Source: Dietzia timorensis (lineage in GTDB: Bacteria; Actinomycetota; Actinomycetes; Mycobacteriales; Mycobacteriaceae). Taken from it: a stretch of 64,000 nucleotides of DNA. Positions 10,148 through 19,549 of this stretch are shown here, in pieces (the stretch's first letter is position 1; each line of letters begins with the position of its first letter). The position numbers and the translations under genes are program-made. The DNA lies in assembly GCF_001659785.1 (NCBI RefSeq), contig NZ_CP015961.1, positions 930,001-994,000 of the forward strand, in the 5' to 3' direction. The notes under the pieces were generated by a model that saw only the letters and a program-made list of their open reading frames with translations, had not been told where the DNA came from and ran no database searches.

Positions 10148-11766
10148 GCGATTACCTACTCGATATTCACGAGCTCGTACCGGGCGAGGCGGTCGGCTCG
10201 ACCGTGCTCAACATGGTCGTGTTCGGCATCTTCATCGTCATCACGATGGGCCTTGTCATCCGGGCGTCGAACTCCACAAAGTCCGCGGCCGACTTCTATA
10301 CCGCTTCTGGTGGATTCTCGGGCACGCAGAATGGATTTGCCATCGCCGGCGACTACCTCTCGGCGGCTTCGTTCCTCGGTATCGCTGGGGCCATCGCGCT
10401 CCAGGGCTACGACGGATTCCTGTACTCCATCGGCTTCCTCGTAGCCTGGCTCGTCGCCCTGTTGCTGGTCGCGGAGCTCATGCGCAACACCGGGCGCTTC
10501 ACGATGGCAGACGTGCTTTCGTTCCGCCTGCAGCAGCGGCCGGTCCGCATGGCCGCCGCGCTGGCCACCCTCGCCGTTTGCTTGTTCTATCTGATCGCGC
10601 AGATGGCGGGCGCCGGCGGACTTGTCGCGCTCCTGCTCAACATCGATAGCGAGACCGGCCAATCTGTCGTCGTCGCCATCGTCGGCGTGCTCATGATCCT
10701 CTACGTCCTCATCGGCGGGATGAAGGGCACGACTTATGTGCAGATGATCAAGGCCGTGTTGCTCGTCGGCGGTGTCCTCGTCATGTGCCTGCTCGTCCTC
10801 GTCGCCGTGCGCGGAAACTTCTCCGAGTTGCTCTCGGCGGCGATCAACCGTTCGGGCGAACCGCTTACCGACCCAGGTCTCAAGTACGGCGCCACGGAGA
10901 CGACGAAGCTCGACTTCCTCTCCCTCGGCATCGCGCTCGTTTTCGGTACCGCCGGACTCCCGCACGTGCTCATGCGCTTCTACACCGTCCCGACGGCTAA
11001 GGAAGCGCGCCGCTCGGTCACCTGGGCGATCGCGCTCATCGGTGCGTTCTACCTGTTCACGCTCGTGCTCGGCTTCGGCGCCGCGGCGATGGTCGGCAGC
11101 GACGTCATCGAGGCGGCTCCAGGCGGCGTCAATTCCGCGGCCCCGCTCCTGGCCTACGCGCTGGGTGGCGAGATCTTCATGGGCATCATCTCCGCGGTCG
11201 CGTTCGCGACGATTCTCGCAGTGGTCGCCGGCCTTGCCATCTCGGCATCCGCCTCGCTGGCACACGACATCTACAACGGCGTCATCAAGCACGGCAAGGC
11301 TACGGAGCAGCAGCAACTCAAGGTCTCGCGGATCACGGTGGTTGTCATCGGCATCGTGTCGATCGTGCTCGGAATCGGCGCAATGGGACAGAACATTGCG
11401 TTCCTCGTCGCCCTCGCGTTCGCGGTAGCGGCGTCGGCAAACCTGCCGACGATCATCTACTCCCTGTTCTGGCGTCGTTTCAACACGAGAGGCGCGCTGT
11501 TCTCGATATACGGCGGTCTAATCTCCACGCTCGTGCTCATCTTCTTCTCGCCGGCCATTTCCGGTTCCGAGACGGCGATGCTCCCGAACGCCGACTGGGC
11601 GATCTTCCCGCTGTCCAACCCGGGAATCATCTCGATCCCCTTCGGCTTCCTCATGGGAATCATCGGTACATTCCTCGGCAAGTCCGACGAATTCCCGGAC
11701 AAGGAAGCGGAGATGGAAGTGCGTTCGATGACCGGCGTCGGAGTCGAGAAGGCGGTCCAGCACTAA
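10144..11766 (+). CDS. mctC: Cation/monocarboxylate symporter of the SSS family (ActP/MctC-like)
   Basis: A 540-residue transporter of the sodium:solute symporter family with about 13 hydrophobic helices. Typical segments are FYTASGGFSGTQNGFAIAGDYLSAASFLGIAG, LPHVLMRFYTVPTAKEARRS (the conserved SSS motif) and ASASLAHDIYNGVIKH. It most resembles acetate permease ActP and C. glutamicum MctC, which take up acetate, propionate and pyruvate. The GTG start overlaps the DUF485 stop, so the two are coupled. The order accD3-DUF485-mctC is that of C. glutamicum. With prpE nearby, uptake and activation of short acids would be linked. A strong hairpin follows the gene. Confidence 0.9.
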   Translation: MSDYLLDIHELVPGEAVGSTVLNMVVFGIFIVITMGLVIRASNSTKSAADFYTASGGFSGTQNGFAIAGDYLSAASFLGIAGAIALQGYDGFLYSIGFLVAWLVALLLVAELMRNTGRFTMADVLSFRLQQRPVRMAAALATLAVCLFYLIAQMAGAGGLVALLLNIDSETGQSVVVAIVGVLMILYVLIGGMKGTTYVQMIKAVLLVGGVLVMCLLVLVAVRGNFSELLSAAINRSGEPLTDPGLKYGATETTKLDFLSLGIALVFGTAGLPHVLMRFYTVPTAKEARRSVTWAIALIGAFYLFTLVLGFGAAAMVGSDVIEAAPGGVNSAAPLLAYALGGEIFMGIISAVAFATILAVVAGLAISASASLAHDIYNGVIKHGKATEQQQLKVSRITVVVIGIVSIVLGIGAMGQNIAFLVALAFAVAASANLPTIIYSLFWRRFNTRGALFSIYGGLISTLVLIFFSPAISGSETAMLPNADWAIFPLSNPGIISIPFGFLMGIIGTFLGKSDEFPDKEAEMEVRSMTGVGVEKAVQH

Positions 11767-11792
11767 CGCCCTATGCGAACGCTCTCACCAGG

Positions 11793-11820
11793 GGGCCGGT
11801 GGCGATATTGCCACCGGCCC
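11793..11820 (+). terminator. Hairpin terminator after mctC
   Basis: An 11-bp perfect stem (GGGCCGGTGGC with GCCACCGGCCC) has a GATATT loop. There is no long T-run. Confidence 0.75.
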
Positions 11821-12009
11821 TCCCGGCGTATTCACACATTACTTAGCCGTCGAAACCCGCGTCGGCATCGTCGAATTTGCACAAACTCTACTTTTATCGT
11901 CTTGATCACGATAAGGTCACTGGGTCGAAAGTGGCAGGTGGCCCCGGGAACGCCGTGTGCCTGTGGGTAATGGTGTGCTCGTTTACATGCGCGGTAGGTC
12001 GGGAGAGAG

Positions 12010-13641
12010 ATGGGTTCGAGGCATCGCGCAGCGACGGATAGTGTCCACAGCGCGAGGAAAGTTTTGGTGCGGGCATTGGTGCTGGTGGCGATCATCATCA
12101 TCGCTGTTGCCCTCTACCGGGTGGCAACGGGAAAGCCGCTTCTGCCGTGCGGCGGCAGCCATCCTGTGACCCTCGCGGCGGACCCCTCGATCTCCGAGGA
12201 GATCGAGCAACTCGCCGCAGAGTCGGGTGGCAATGGATGTACGTCTTACGAAGTCGAGAGCACATCCACCGGGGCGATGCTACGCAAGCTTGCCGACCGC
12301 AAAGAGCTTCCGGACCTGTGGATCCCGACCTCGACGGTGCAGTCCGATCGCGTATCGCGTGATTCGCAACTGCCGTTCGAGACGGTCCTCAACTCGGTCG
12401 CATCGACGCCTGTGGTGCTCGCGGTCAAGGACGGCGATCCTTCGATTCGAAATTGGACAGAAGCGCTCGGCACACCGGGAATGATCGTTGACGACGTTGC
12501 CGATTCGGGCGTCGCCGATGGTGCGATGCTCGCCGCCGCGGCGGAAAGGGAAGCGGGGCTCGTCAGCGCCGAACAGGTTCAGCAGTCGCTTGCCGTGCTC
12601 GCGCAGGGGCAGCGACCTTCGAACGAGGGGCTCGTGGATCAGCTCGCCAAGACAGGTGGGGTCGCCGTCGTCACCGAGCAGGAGCTTTCCGCCCGCGGCG
12701 AGCAGAACGAGGCCGACGGCATCCGCATCCAGGTGCCGGTCACCGGCGCGAACTACCTCAGCTTTCCGCTGGTCATCACCGCGCAGGATCCGGGGCGCCG
12801 CGACGACGTGCGTGAGGCGGCCCAGGAGCTCGCGGACGAGGCCACGGACGATGATTTCGCGAACACTCTCGCCGATGCCGGTTTTCGCACCGCAGACCGT
12901 GCACCGCTAGATGGGGATGTCGGCGTCGGCGAGACCGAGCGCCTCGTCGTCCGCGACTCCGGGGCGCTCGACGAAGCGGTCCGCGAGTGGCGGCTGATGT
13001 CGATGCCCACGAATTCTCTCGCGCTCGTCGATTCCTCGGGGTCGATGGCGCTGGACGTGCCGACGCTCGGTACCACGCGGATGGGCATGATGGTCCAAAC
13101 CCTCACCCGAGGCTTGGAATACTTCTCCGACTCGTCCTCGCTCGGCCTGTGGGCCTTCAACGCGGCCGACCCCACGCGCGCCGAGCCGTACGTCGAGGTC
13201 CAGCCGCTCGGCGGGCTCAGCGGGCCTTCGGCCTCGGGCGCGCAGGGCACCCACCGCGACGATCTGGTCTCCGGCCTCGCGGGCCTGCCCGAGTACGTCG
13301 GCGGGGCGACCGAGTTGTACTCCACTGTCCTCGCTGCCTACCGCTCGGTCCTCGATTCCTATGATCCCAATGCCATCAACACCATCATGGTGTTCAGCGA
13401 CGGCGCGAACGATGCCGCAGACACCATCGGCCGCGACGAATTCTTCACCCAGTTGCGCGAGATGCAGGATCCGCAGCGCCCGGTCAAGGTCGTCACGATC
13501 GGTGTGCTCGACGACGTCGACACCACCGTGCTCGCGGAGATCGCCGAAGCCACCGGCGGCTCCAGCCATATCTCCCGCACACCTGAAGAGATTCCGCAGG
13601 TCTTCGCCGCTGCGATCGCGGATCGCAGCACACCCGCCTAA
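12010..13641 (+). CDS. Membrane-anchored protein with substrate-binding-like and von Willebrand A domains
   Basis: A 543-residue protein. Residues 19-38 form one transmembrane anchor (VLVRALVLVAIIIIAVALY), so most of the chain should be outside the cell. Residues 50-300 look like an extracellular solute-binding fold (LPDLWIPTSTVQSDR, TPVVLAVKDGDP, GVAVVTEQEL). Residues about 335-540 are a von Willebrand A domain with the MIDAS motif DSSGSM, then a Thr and a second Asp (MVFSDGAND). A role in metal-dependent adhesion or envelope protein complexes is plausible, but no partner is visible. Its own promoter is expected in 11821-12009, where I found no clear hexamers. GGGAGA precedes the ATG. Confidence 0.8.
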   Translation: MGSRHRAATDSVHSARKVLVRALVLVAIIIIAVALYRVATGKPLLPCGGSHPVTLAADPSISEEIEQLAAESGGNGCTSYEVESTSTGAMLRKLADRKELPDLWIPTSTVQSDRVSRDSQLPFETVLNSVASTPVVLAVKDGDPSIRNWTEALGTPGMIVDDVADSGVADGAMLAAAAEREAGLVSAEQVQQSLAVLAQGQRPSNEGLVDQLAKTGGVAVVTEQELSARGEQNEADGIRIQVPVTGANYLSFPLVITAQDPGRRDDVREAAQELADEATDDDFANTLADAGFRTADRAPLDGDVGVGETERLVVRDSGALDEAVREWRLMSMPTNSLALVDSSGSMALDVPTLGTTRMGMMVQTLTRGLEYFSDSSSLGLWAFNAADPTRAEPYVEVQPLGGLSGPSASGAQGTHRDDLVSGLAGLPEYVGGATELYSTVLAAYRSVLDSYDPNAINTIMVFSDGANDAADTIGRDEFFTQLREMQDPQRPVKVVTIGVLDDVDTTVLAEIAEATGGSSHISRTPEEIPQVFAAAIADRSTPA

Positions 13642-13767
13642 CAGCACACCGCCCATGACGTCGAGCATGCCGATTCTTCATACCCACGGTCGATCTCGCC
13701 GTGCGGGTACCGTCGGTCTCACGCCGGCAATCGGCACCAGCACAACGAGATCGGGTGATCTAGCGCC

Positions 13768-15024
13768 ATGAATGATCGAGAGTTCGACGTCATCGTCTTC
13801 GGGGCCACGGGCTTCGTCGGAAAGCTCACGGCGGCCTACCTCGCCGAGCACGCGCCAGTGGGCACGCGCATCGCGCTCGCCGGGCGTACGCGCTCCAAAC
13901 TAGAAACGGTCCGCGCAGAGCTTCCTGCCGCGGCAGCGCAGTGGCCACTCGTCAGCGCCGACGCCGACTCTGCCGAAGAGCTCGGCGCGATGGCTGCCCG
14001 CACCCGCGTCGTGTGCACCACCGTCGGGCCCTACCTGCGCTACGGCGAGAAGCTCGTCGCCGCGTGTGCCGAAGAGGGCACCGATTACGTCGACTTGACC
14101 GGCGAGGTGCCCTTCGTGCGCACCACGATCGACAAGTTCGACTCCATCGCCAAGGAGAGCGGCGCCCGCATCGTCCACGCCTGCGGCTTCGACTCCGTTC
14201 CCAGCGACATCGGCGCCTTCGCCCTCCACAAGCGCGTCGAGGCGGACGGTGCAGGCCAGATGGGCGATACGACGATGATCGTCCGGAGCTTCCGCGGCGG
14301 AATCAGCGGCGGGACAATCGACTCGATGCGCGTCATCGCGCGCCAGGCCACGGACTCCGATGTCCGCAAAGTCCTCGGGAATCCGCACGCGCTCTCTTCG
14401 GCGGGAGCGCCGAAGTCGTCCGGAGGCGAGCGGCTGCGCGAACCAAGCGACCTCGCCCCGGTCGACGCCTCGAAGGTCGACCGGAGTCTCACGGGAACGC
14501 TCGCGCCGTTCTTCATGGCCAGCTCGAACACGCGCATCGTGCGCCGCTCGAACGCCGTGCTCGGGGGCGCCTACGGCGAGAAGTTCCGCTATGGCGAGGC
14601 GATGTACGTCGGAGAAACCCCGGTCGTATCGACTATCGCAGCGAGCGCCGTCGCCGCCGTCACCGCCGGGTTCTTCGGTCTTATGGCGGTGAAACCGCTC
14701 GCCCCGCTCGTCGACCGCGTGCTGCCGAAGCCGGGGGATGGGCCGAGCGAGTCGGCGCGCGATAACGGACACTTCACCACGAAGACCTACACGACCACCT
14801 CGACCGGAAAGCGGTACGTCGCGACGTTCCACTCGGACGGCGATCCGGGCTACAAGGCGACAGCGCGCATGCTCGGCGAAAGCGCGCTGACGCTGGCGCT
14901 GGACCGAGATGCGCTGCCGAAACGCGCAGGCATTCTCACGCCGGCCTCGGCGATGGGGGATGCACTCATTTCGCGTCTGACGTCGGCGGGCGTCGAAATC
15001 GATACCGACGAACTCTCGGCGTAG
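13768..15024 (+). CDS. Saccharopine dehydrogenase-like / trans-acting enoyl reductase family protein
   Basis: A 418-residue protein with an N-terminal Rossmann dinucleotide site (VIVFGATGFVGKLTA, residues 9-24) and the family segments LAGRTRSKLE, VGPYLRYGEKLVAAC, YVDLTGEVPFV and HACGFDSVPSD. It resembles mycobacterial Rv2449c and the trans-acting enoyl reductases that serve polyketide or lipid synthases. The exact substrate is unknown, and it is not the lysine-pathway enzyme. No clear ribosome site precedes the ATG, so it may be weakly translated or leaderless. It is the last chromosomal gene before the integrated element; a terminator separates them. Confidence 0.82.
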   Translation: MNDREFDVIVFGATGFVGKLTAAYLAEHAPVGTRIALAGRTRSKLETVRAELPAAAAQWPLVSADADSAEELGAMAARTRVVCTTVGPYLRYGEKLVAACAEEGTDYVDLTGEVPFVRTTIDKFDSIAKESGARIVHACGFDSVPSDIGAFALHKRVEADGAGQMGDTTMIVRSFRGGISGGTIDSMRVIARQATDSDVRKVLGNPHALSSAGAPKSSGGERLREPSDLAPVDASKVDRSLTGTLAPFFMASSNTRIVRRSNAVLGGAYGEKFRYGEAMYVGETPVVSTIAASAVAAVTAGFFGLMAVKPLAPLVDRVLPKPGDGPSESARDNGHFTTKTYTTTSTGKRYVATFHSDGDPGYKATARMLGESALTLALDRDALPKRAGILTPASAMGDALISRLTSAGVEIDTDELSA

Positions 15025-15028
15025 CGTA

Positions 15029-15059
15029 AAGGGCGTCGCCGGGTTGCGGCGACGCCCTT
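15029..15059 (+). terminator. Hairpin terminator at the left edge of the element
   Basis: A perfect 12-bp stem (AAGGGCGTCGCC with GGCGACGCCCTT) has a 7-base loop, five bases after the stop codon and ten bases before the attachment core. Confidence 0.85.
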
Positions 15060-15068
15060 GTCGTATGT

Positions 15069-15092
15069 GTGCCCCCGACAGGATTCGAACCT
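15069..15092. other. attL core, 24-bp repeat of tRNA-Arg 3' end
   Basis: This 24-bp sequence is identical to the T-arm/acceptor end of the tRNA-Arg gene at 26226-26249. The rest of the tRNA is missing here: sequence beyond 15092 diverges at once. Inside the element the core is followed by a CACTCG/CGAGTG inverted repeat (15093-15115). Confidence 0.9.
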
Positions 15093-15238
15093 CACTCGTG
15101 CTGTTCGTCCGAGTGGACTGCTACCAGCATACATACCGCGCTTGTCCTGGCAAGACGATAAGTAGTCGTGTCGCGCTGGTGTGCATACGTTAGCATAAGA
15201 TCGTATTCGGATCGGTTGGTAGATCGTATGGGGGAACC

Positions 15239-16405
15239 GTGGCAGGCAAACCAGGGCGCCGAGGATGGGGCTATATCCGCAAGCTCCCAAGCGGGCGCTA
15301 CCAAGCGTCCTACGTCGCCCCGAACGGCAGAACCTTCTACGGCCCCCGAGGTCCGTTCTCCGCGAAAACCGACGCCGAATTTTGGCTTGCGAGCGAACGA
15401 CGCTTAATCGAGCGCGACGAGTGGACTTCCCCGAAAGAGCGTGCCGCCGCTGAGGACGAGCGAGGCGGCGCGTCCCCGCTGACGTTCGGGCAATACGCCG
15501 CGGTGTGGATCGAGCAGCGCAAGCTGAAACCGACGACCCGCAACCTTTACCGCTCGCAGCTGGAGGCGCATATCCTCCCCGAGTTTGCCGACAGGCCGAT
15601 AACCGAAATCGCCGCGCCCGAGGTTCGCGCCTGGTACTCGAAACTTGAGCGCAAGCCGGCGCGCGCAGCCGGCAACGGAGTGCGCACAGGGGGGACCCGA
15701 ACCGCCCGCACGTACGCGCTACTCAAAACGATCTTCGGCACTGCGGTTGAGGACGGGCTCATCGAGTCGAACCCGGCCCGAATTAAGGGCGCTTCGCAGG
15801 TCGATCGCCGGCACAAGATCGAGGTTCTTACCCCCGCCCAGCTCGACGCGCTCGCCGCCGCCATGCCGCCCCAGTACCGGGCACTCGTGCTCGTCGCCGC
15901 GTGGGCCGGCCTGCGTCGTGGGGAAGTGGTTGCCCTTCGCCGCCGAGACATCGAACCGGACGGGGCCGAGATCCATGTTCACCGTGCCGCGTCGTGGATC
16001 CGCGGTAAGGCGACGATCGGCACGACAAAGAGCGCAGCGGGTGCCCGCGATGTGACGGTGCCGCCGCACCTTCGCAGCGTGCTCGTGGCGCACCTTGCCG
16101 AACATGTGCGCCGCGGGAGAGACGCGCTCGTGTTCCCCGGTAGTGGCGGCGGGCTGCTCGACGAATGGACCCTGCGCTATCACTTCAAGGCCGCTACGGA
16201 GACTATCGGCGTGCCTGAGTTTCGGTTCCATGATCTGCGGCACCAGGGCGCCGTTTACGCCGCCCGGGCCGGGGCGACGACGAAAGAGTTAATGAGCCGG
16301 TTGGGCCACTCGACGCCGCAAATGAGTATGAGGTACCAACACGCCGCACAGGGCCGAGACGCCGAGATCGCGGAGAGAATGTCACGAATGATCGAGGGGG
16401 AATAG
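15239..16405 (+). CDS. int: Tyrosine-recombinase integrase of the element
   Basis: A 388-residue phage-type tyrosine recombinase. The N-terminal part has an arm-binding-like beta domain (KPGRRGWGYIRKLPSGRYQASY), then a SAM-like core-binding domain (LTFGQYAAVWIEQRKLKPTT...). The C-terminal catalytic domain has Arg in GLRRGEV (about 225), Lys in TTKSAAG (about 263), His-x-x-Arg in FHDLRHQG (about 330), the LGH motif (about 357) and the nucleophilic Tyr in MRYQH (about 365). All catalytic residues are present, so it should be active. It lies 146 bp from attL. A GTG start follows GGGGGA. Two copies of AGATCGTAT at 15198 and 15221 are in its leader. Confidence 0.95.
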   Translation: MAGKPGRRGWGYIRKLPSGRYQASYVAPNGRTFYGPRGPFSAKTDAEFWLASERRLIERDEWTSPKERAAAEDERGGASPLTFGQYAAVWIEQRKLKPTTRNLYRSQLEAHILPEFADRPITEIAAPEVRAWYSKLERKPARAAGNGVRTGGTRTARTYALLKTIFGTAVEDGLIESNPARIKGASQVDRRHKIEVLTPAQLDALAAAMPPQYRALVLVAAWAGLRRGEVVALRRRDIEPDGAEIHVHRAASWIRGKATIGTTKSAAGARDVTVPPHLRSVLVAHLAEHVRRGRDALVFPGSGGGLLDEWTLRYHFKAATETIGVPEFRFHDLRHQGAVYAARAGATTKELMSRLGHSTPQMSMRYQHAAQGRDAEIAERMSRMIEGE

Positions 16406-16749
16406 TGGCTAAGAAATTCGGGCGGGTGCGGTGCGGTTCGTGCGACCGCGTGATCTACGACCCCGGGCAAGGGTTCCGCACACCGCGACCGCAGGAACAG
16501 GCCGAGCTCGACGCGATGGAACCGAGCCTCGAATCGGGGGCGGCGCTATACCGCGCGATCTCAGGGGGCGGGGCGCTCGACGCTCACACCCGTATCACTT
16601 TCGAGGACGACGCACAGACAGTGGCGCTGTTTCAATGCGCCGGCAAGGGCTGCGGTATTCGGTATCGAGTCGAGGGCTATCCGGCGCAGCTTGCCGACGC
16701 GATCGCCCGTACCGCTGATTTGGTGCTGTTTCACTCGCAGCGAACCTAG
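16405..16749 (+). CDS. Small zinc-ribbon-like protein of the element
   Basis: A 114-residue protein of unknown function. The GTG start overlaps the last base of the integrase stop, so it is coupled to int. Cysteines at 10 and 13 (RCGSCDR) and 78 and 83 (QCAGKGC) could bind one zinc ion. The middle is a helical region with many Ala and Asp residues. It could help the integrase or be an accessory DNA-binding protein; I recognise no family. Confidence 0.65.
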   Translation: MAKKFGRVRCGSCDRVIYDPGQGFRTPRPQEQAELDAMEPSLESGAALYRAISGGGALDAHTRITFEDDAQTVALFQCAGKGCGIRYRVEGYPAQLADAIARTADLVLFHSQRT

Positions 16750-16900
16750 ACACGTGAGGTAGTTCGTAGGAACTTAAACAAAACAATGCTAACGTAATCA
16801 ACGAATCGAATATCGCGGCCCAGCAATGGGCACCGACGACACCGGACGTACCTGTCGCGAGAAACGTCCCGTTCGCCTCATGGGGGCACGGGAGTTTTGC

Positions 16901-17107
16901 ATGTCCAAATCACGGGCGCCTCGCCGCCTCGATTCCATTCCTAACGCCGCCGAGAATTACGGCGTGCATCATTCCACCATCCGCAGGTGGATTTCACAGG
17001 GCCGCATCCACGGCTACCGCTTCGGCCCGAAAATGTTGCGCGTCGATCTCAATGAGCTTGACGCCCTGCTCCGCCCCCTCGCTACGGCAGGCGGTGCGGA
17101 TAAGTGA
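16901..17107 (+). CDS. Excisionase-like HTH protein
   Basis: A 68-residue basic protein with the excisionase/MerR-like helix-turn-helix seen in actinobacterial phages and plasmids: NAAENYGVHHSTIRRWISQGRIHGYRFGPKMLRVDLNELDALL, where the last part is the usual wing. It probably acts as recombination directionality factor for Int or as a transcription regulator. The ATG at MSKSRAPRR has GGGAG six bases upstream; a longer in-frame start upstream lacks a site. Upstream sequence 16760-16815 is AT-rich and should hold the promoter of the following gene chain. Confidence 0.7.
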   Translation: MSKSRAPRRLDSIPNAAENYGVHHSTIRRWISQGRIHGYRFGPKMLRVDLNELDALLRPLATAGGADK

Positions 17108-17409
17108 GCAAGAAAAATGAGTACGCCCCGGCGGGGAACCGGGGCGCGACTAATGAGATTCAATGCGTGGAAGATCTCGCGTCTGAGTCTACCGCCGAGC
17201 GTGGCGCCCCTGGTAGCGCCTCGACGCACCTACCCGCGATCCCCGCGTACATGCTGATTGTCGAAATCAAGGGCGACAAGTACCAGCGCCGGCCCTACAT
17301 GAGCCTGTCGAGCGCAGAGAAGGCGGTCGAGCGTGCACGCTCCCAAGGCCGCTACGCGACGGTTCGCCTGGTCGCCTGCACTCCGGTGCCGGGTGGTGAT
17401 CTCGCATGA
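17104..17409 (+). CDS. Hypothetical element protein
   Basis: A 101-residue protein whose GTG start overlaps the previous stop by four bases and whose stop overlaps the primase gene start by four. The N-terminal half is polar; the C-terminal half (AYMLIVEIKGDKYQRRPYMSLSSAEKAVERARSQGRYATVRLVAC) has the look of a small beta-alpha-beta fold. Its place directly before the primase/helicase gene suggests a replication-accessory role. No family was recognised. Confidence 0.6.
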   Translation: MSKKNEYAPAGNRGATNEIQCVEDLASESTAERGAPGSASTHLPAIPAYMLIVEIKGDKYQRRPYMSLSSAEKAVERARSQGRYATVRLVACTPVPGGDLA

Positions 17410-19343
17410 GTCTCGCGATCGACCGGCTCCGCGAGGCATGGCAACAGCAAGGCCTCGCGTGGAAGGACACCAGCTCGTCAACCGCGAGCGCGCAAGCCCC
17501 CGGCCATTCCGCTAAGGATCAGAGCGTCAGTGTTCGACAGATCGACGGGCAAGTCCTCATCCATTGCCATGCAGGCGAGGACACCGCCGAAGTGCTCGAC
17601 AAGCTAGGCCTCACCGTGGGCGACCTATTCGACAACCCCGCAGGGATCGAATACCGCTACCACGACGGGCGCGTCGTTAACCGCACGCCCAACAAGAAGT
17701 TTCGGCAGGCCGGCAACACGCGCGGAACTGCGCTCTACCGCGTCGAAACGCTGCCCACCGACCGAACCGCCACCGTGTTCGTGACAGAAGGCGAGAAAGA
17801 CGTTCACGCCCTCGAATCCGTCGATGCGATCGCGGTGTGCGGGGCAATGGGCGCGGGCAAGGCAAAGAAATTCGACTGGACACCGCTGGAAGGCCGACCC
17901 GTCACCGTCATCGCGGACAATGACGAACCCGGCTACAAGCACGCCGCCGAAGTTGCCGAACTACTCTCAGGCCTCGCAGCGTCAGTGACCATCGTTCGCG
18001 CCGCAGCCGGCAAAGACGCCGCCGACCATATCGCAGCCGGCCACCCGCTCACCGAGCTCGTGCCGCTCGACTACCGCCCCAAAGGCCGGCGCCTCAACAT
18101 CACCCGCGGAACCGACGTGCACCCCAAACGCATCCGTTGGATTATTCGTGAGTGGATTCCCGCCGCCTCGCTCACCCTGCTCGCAGGGCGCGAGGGTTTG
18201 GGCAAGTCCACGATCTCGGCAAGGATCTGCGCAGACATCACCCGCGGCACCTTGGAAGGCGAATATTTCGGACAGCCCCGCACGGTGCTTTACGTCCACA
18301 CCGAGGACAGCCGCGAACACACCGTGGCCCCGAGGCTGCAAGCCGCGGGCGCCGATATGTCACGTGTCTTATTCGTGGACGTGGCTACCGAGTACAGCGA
18401 CCACGCCACCCTCACCTTGCCCACCGATGTGCTCGCGCTAGAACAGCTCGTGGAGCGGGAGAACATCGGCATGGTGGTGCTCGACGCCGCAACGTCAGCG
18501 ATGAGCGCCGAGCTGTCAGGCCGAGACGATCGAGACGTGAGGCAATTCCTCGAACCGCTCGCGATGCTCGCCGCAAGACAATCCACCGCAGTGCTCGGGC
18601 TCGTGCACTTCGGCAAGCGCGACGGCGCCGACACCGGAAAGCTCATTCTCGGTTCGATCGCATGGTCACAGGTTGCTCGCTCGGTGCTTTCGGTGGCCCT
18701 CGATGAGGACACCGGCAAGCTCGTGGTGACGAACACGAAAACCAACCTCGCCACGCGGGTCCACTCGCAAGAGGCCGCGATCGTTAACGGCACCGTGGAA
18801 ACCGACGACGGCCCCGCCGAAGTCGGAGTGTGCCAGTGGGGAGAGGCCACGAACCGTGACGCACGAGACCTACTCGCAGGCGATCCCGAGGACGACGACC
18901 GCGGCGAAATTGAGAGCGTCGTTTTCGACTACCTCGAGACGCAAGGCGGATCGGCCCCAGCCGGCGACGTACTCAAGGCAACCCGCGCCGCAGGGCTCAA
19001 TGACAACGCCGTCAAAAAGGCCCGAAGGAAGCTCGGAGTCAAGACCGAGCGCCGAGGTTTCGGGCCGGGAGCTCAGTGGGTTTGGGCCATTGATTCCGGC
19101 ATAGATTCGATAGATTCCCATTCACGTGCAAGGGAATCTATGGCACCTATGGCACCTATGGATGCTGCGAAGGTGCCCGAAGAATCCATAGATACCCCTC
19201 CACAAGTACGGGAATCTTCGGCACCTATAGCGGCCCCAGGCGAGGCCGGCTCGCCGTGCGCCGAGTGCGGGCAAACGCTACTGCTCGACTCGCCAGACGG
19301 ACTTTGCACCCGTTGCGGTGGCCGTTGGGCGGTGGGGCAATGA
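17406..19343 (+). CDS. Toprim plus AAA primase/helicase (RepA-like)
   Basis: A 645-residue replication protein. Residues about 85-220 form a Toprim domain, with VFVTEGEKDVHALESV (acidic residue near 130) and VTVIADNDEPGYKHA (Asp pair near 168). Residues about 240-480 are a RecA/AAA-like ATPase with Walker A GREGLGKST (261-269), an HTEDS segment and a Walker B-like IGMVVLDAAT. Residues 500-570 look like a winged helix (LETQGGSAPAGDVLKATRAAGLNDNAVKKARRKL). The C terminus is low in complexity and ends in a zinc ribbon (CAECGQ and CTRCGG). The architecture is that of plasmid and satellite primase-helicases; it lacks an obvious N-terminal catalytic primase zinc finger. The gene is coupled to its neighbours by ATGA overlaps. 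Confidence 0.85.
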   Translation: MSLAIDRLREAWQQQGLAWKDTSSSTASAQAPGHSAKDQSVSVRQIDGQVLIHCHAGEDTAEVLDKLGLTVGDLFDNPAGIEYRYHDGRVVNRTPNKKFRQAGNTRGTALYRVETLPTDRTATVFVTEGEKDVHALESVDAIAVCGAMGAGKAKKFDWTPLEGRPVTVIADNDEPGYKHAAEVAELLSGLAASVTIVRAAAGKDAADHIAAGHPLTELVPLDYRPKGRRLNITRGTDVHPKRIRWIIREWIPAASLTLLAGREGLGKSTISARICADITRGTLEGEYFGQPRTVLYVHTEDSREHTVAPRLQAAGADMSRVLFVDVATEYSDHATLTLPTDVLALEQLVERENIGMVVLDAATSAMSAELSGRDDRDVRQFLEPLAMLAARQSTAVLGLVHFGKRDGADTGKLILGSIAWSQVARSVLSVALDEDTGKLVVTNTKTNLATRVHSQEAAIVNGTVETDDGPAEVGVCQWGEATNRDARDLLAGDPEDDDRGEIESVVFDYLETQGGSAPAGDVLKATRAAGLNDNAVKKARRKLGVKTERRGFGPGAQWVWAIDSGIDSIDSHSRARESMAPMAPMDAAKVPEESIDTPPQVRESSAPIAAPGEAGSPCAECGQTLLLDSPDGLCTRCGGRWAVGQ

Positions 19344-19549
19344 GAGATCAGCTCATTACGTTCCGGCAGTGGATCCGCGAACAGAAACCCGCCCCGAAAT
19401 CATTACCGTGCCGAGGCTGCGACCGTCCGAAGTTCGACGGCGTGAAGGGGGACGGCCTGTGCGGACCGTGCCCACGGTTCGCCGCCGCGCCGCCTGTGGC
19501 GAGCAGCCCCGCGGAACAGTCTGCGATCGAGTGGGAGCCTCCGGCATGA
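19340..19549 (+). CDS. Small zinc-ribbon protein
   Basis: A 69-residue protein whose ATG overlaps the primase stop (ATGA). It has CRGCDRPKFDG and CGPCPRF, four cysteines in two CxxC pairs, as in a zinc ribbon. Its function is unknown. It sits between the primase/helicase and the WhiB-like gene in one coupled transcript. Confidence 0.55.
   Translation: MRDQLITFRQWIREQKPAPKSLPCRGCDRPKFDGVKGDGLCGPCPRFAAAPPVASSPAEQSAIEWEPPA

Noticed and set aside
15061-15100. A second tRNA gene at the left end of the element
   Set aside because: Only the 24-bp T-arm/acceptor end matches; no anticodon arm follows. It is the att duplicate.
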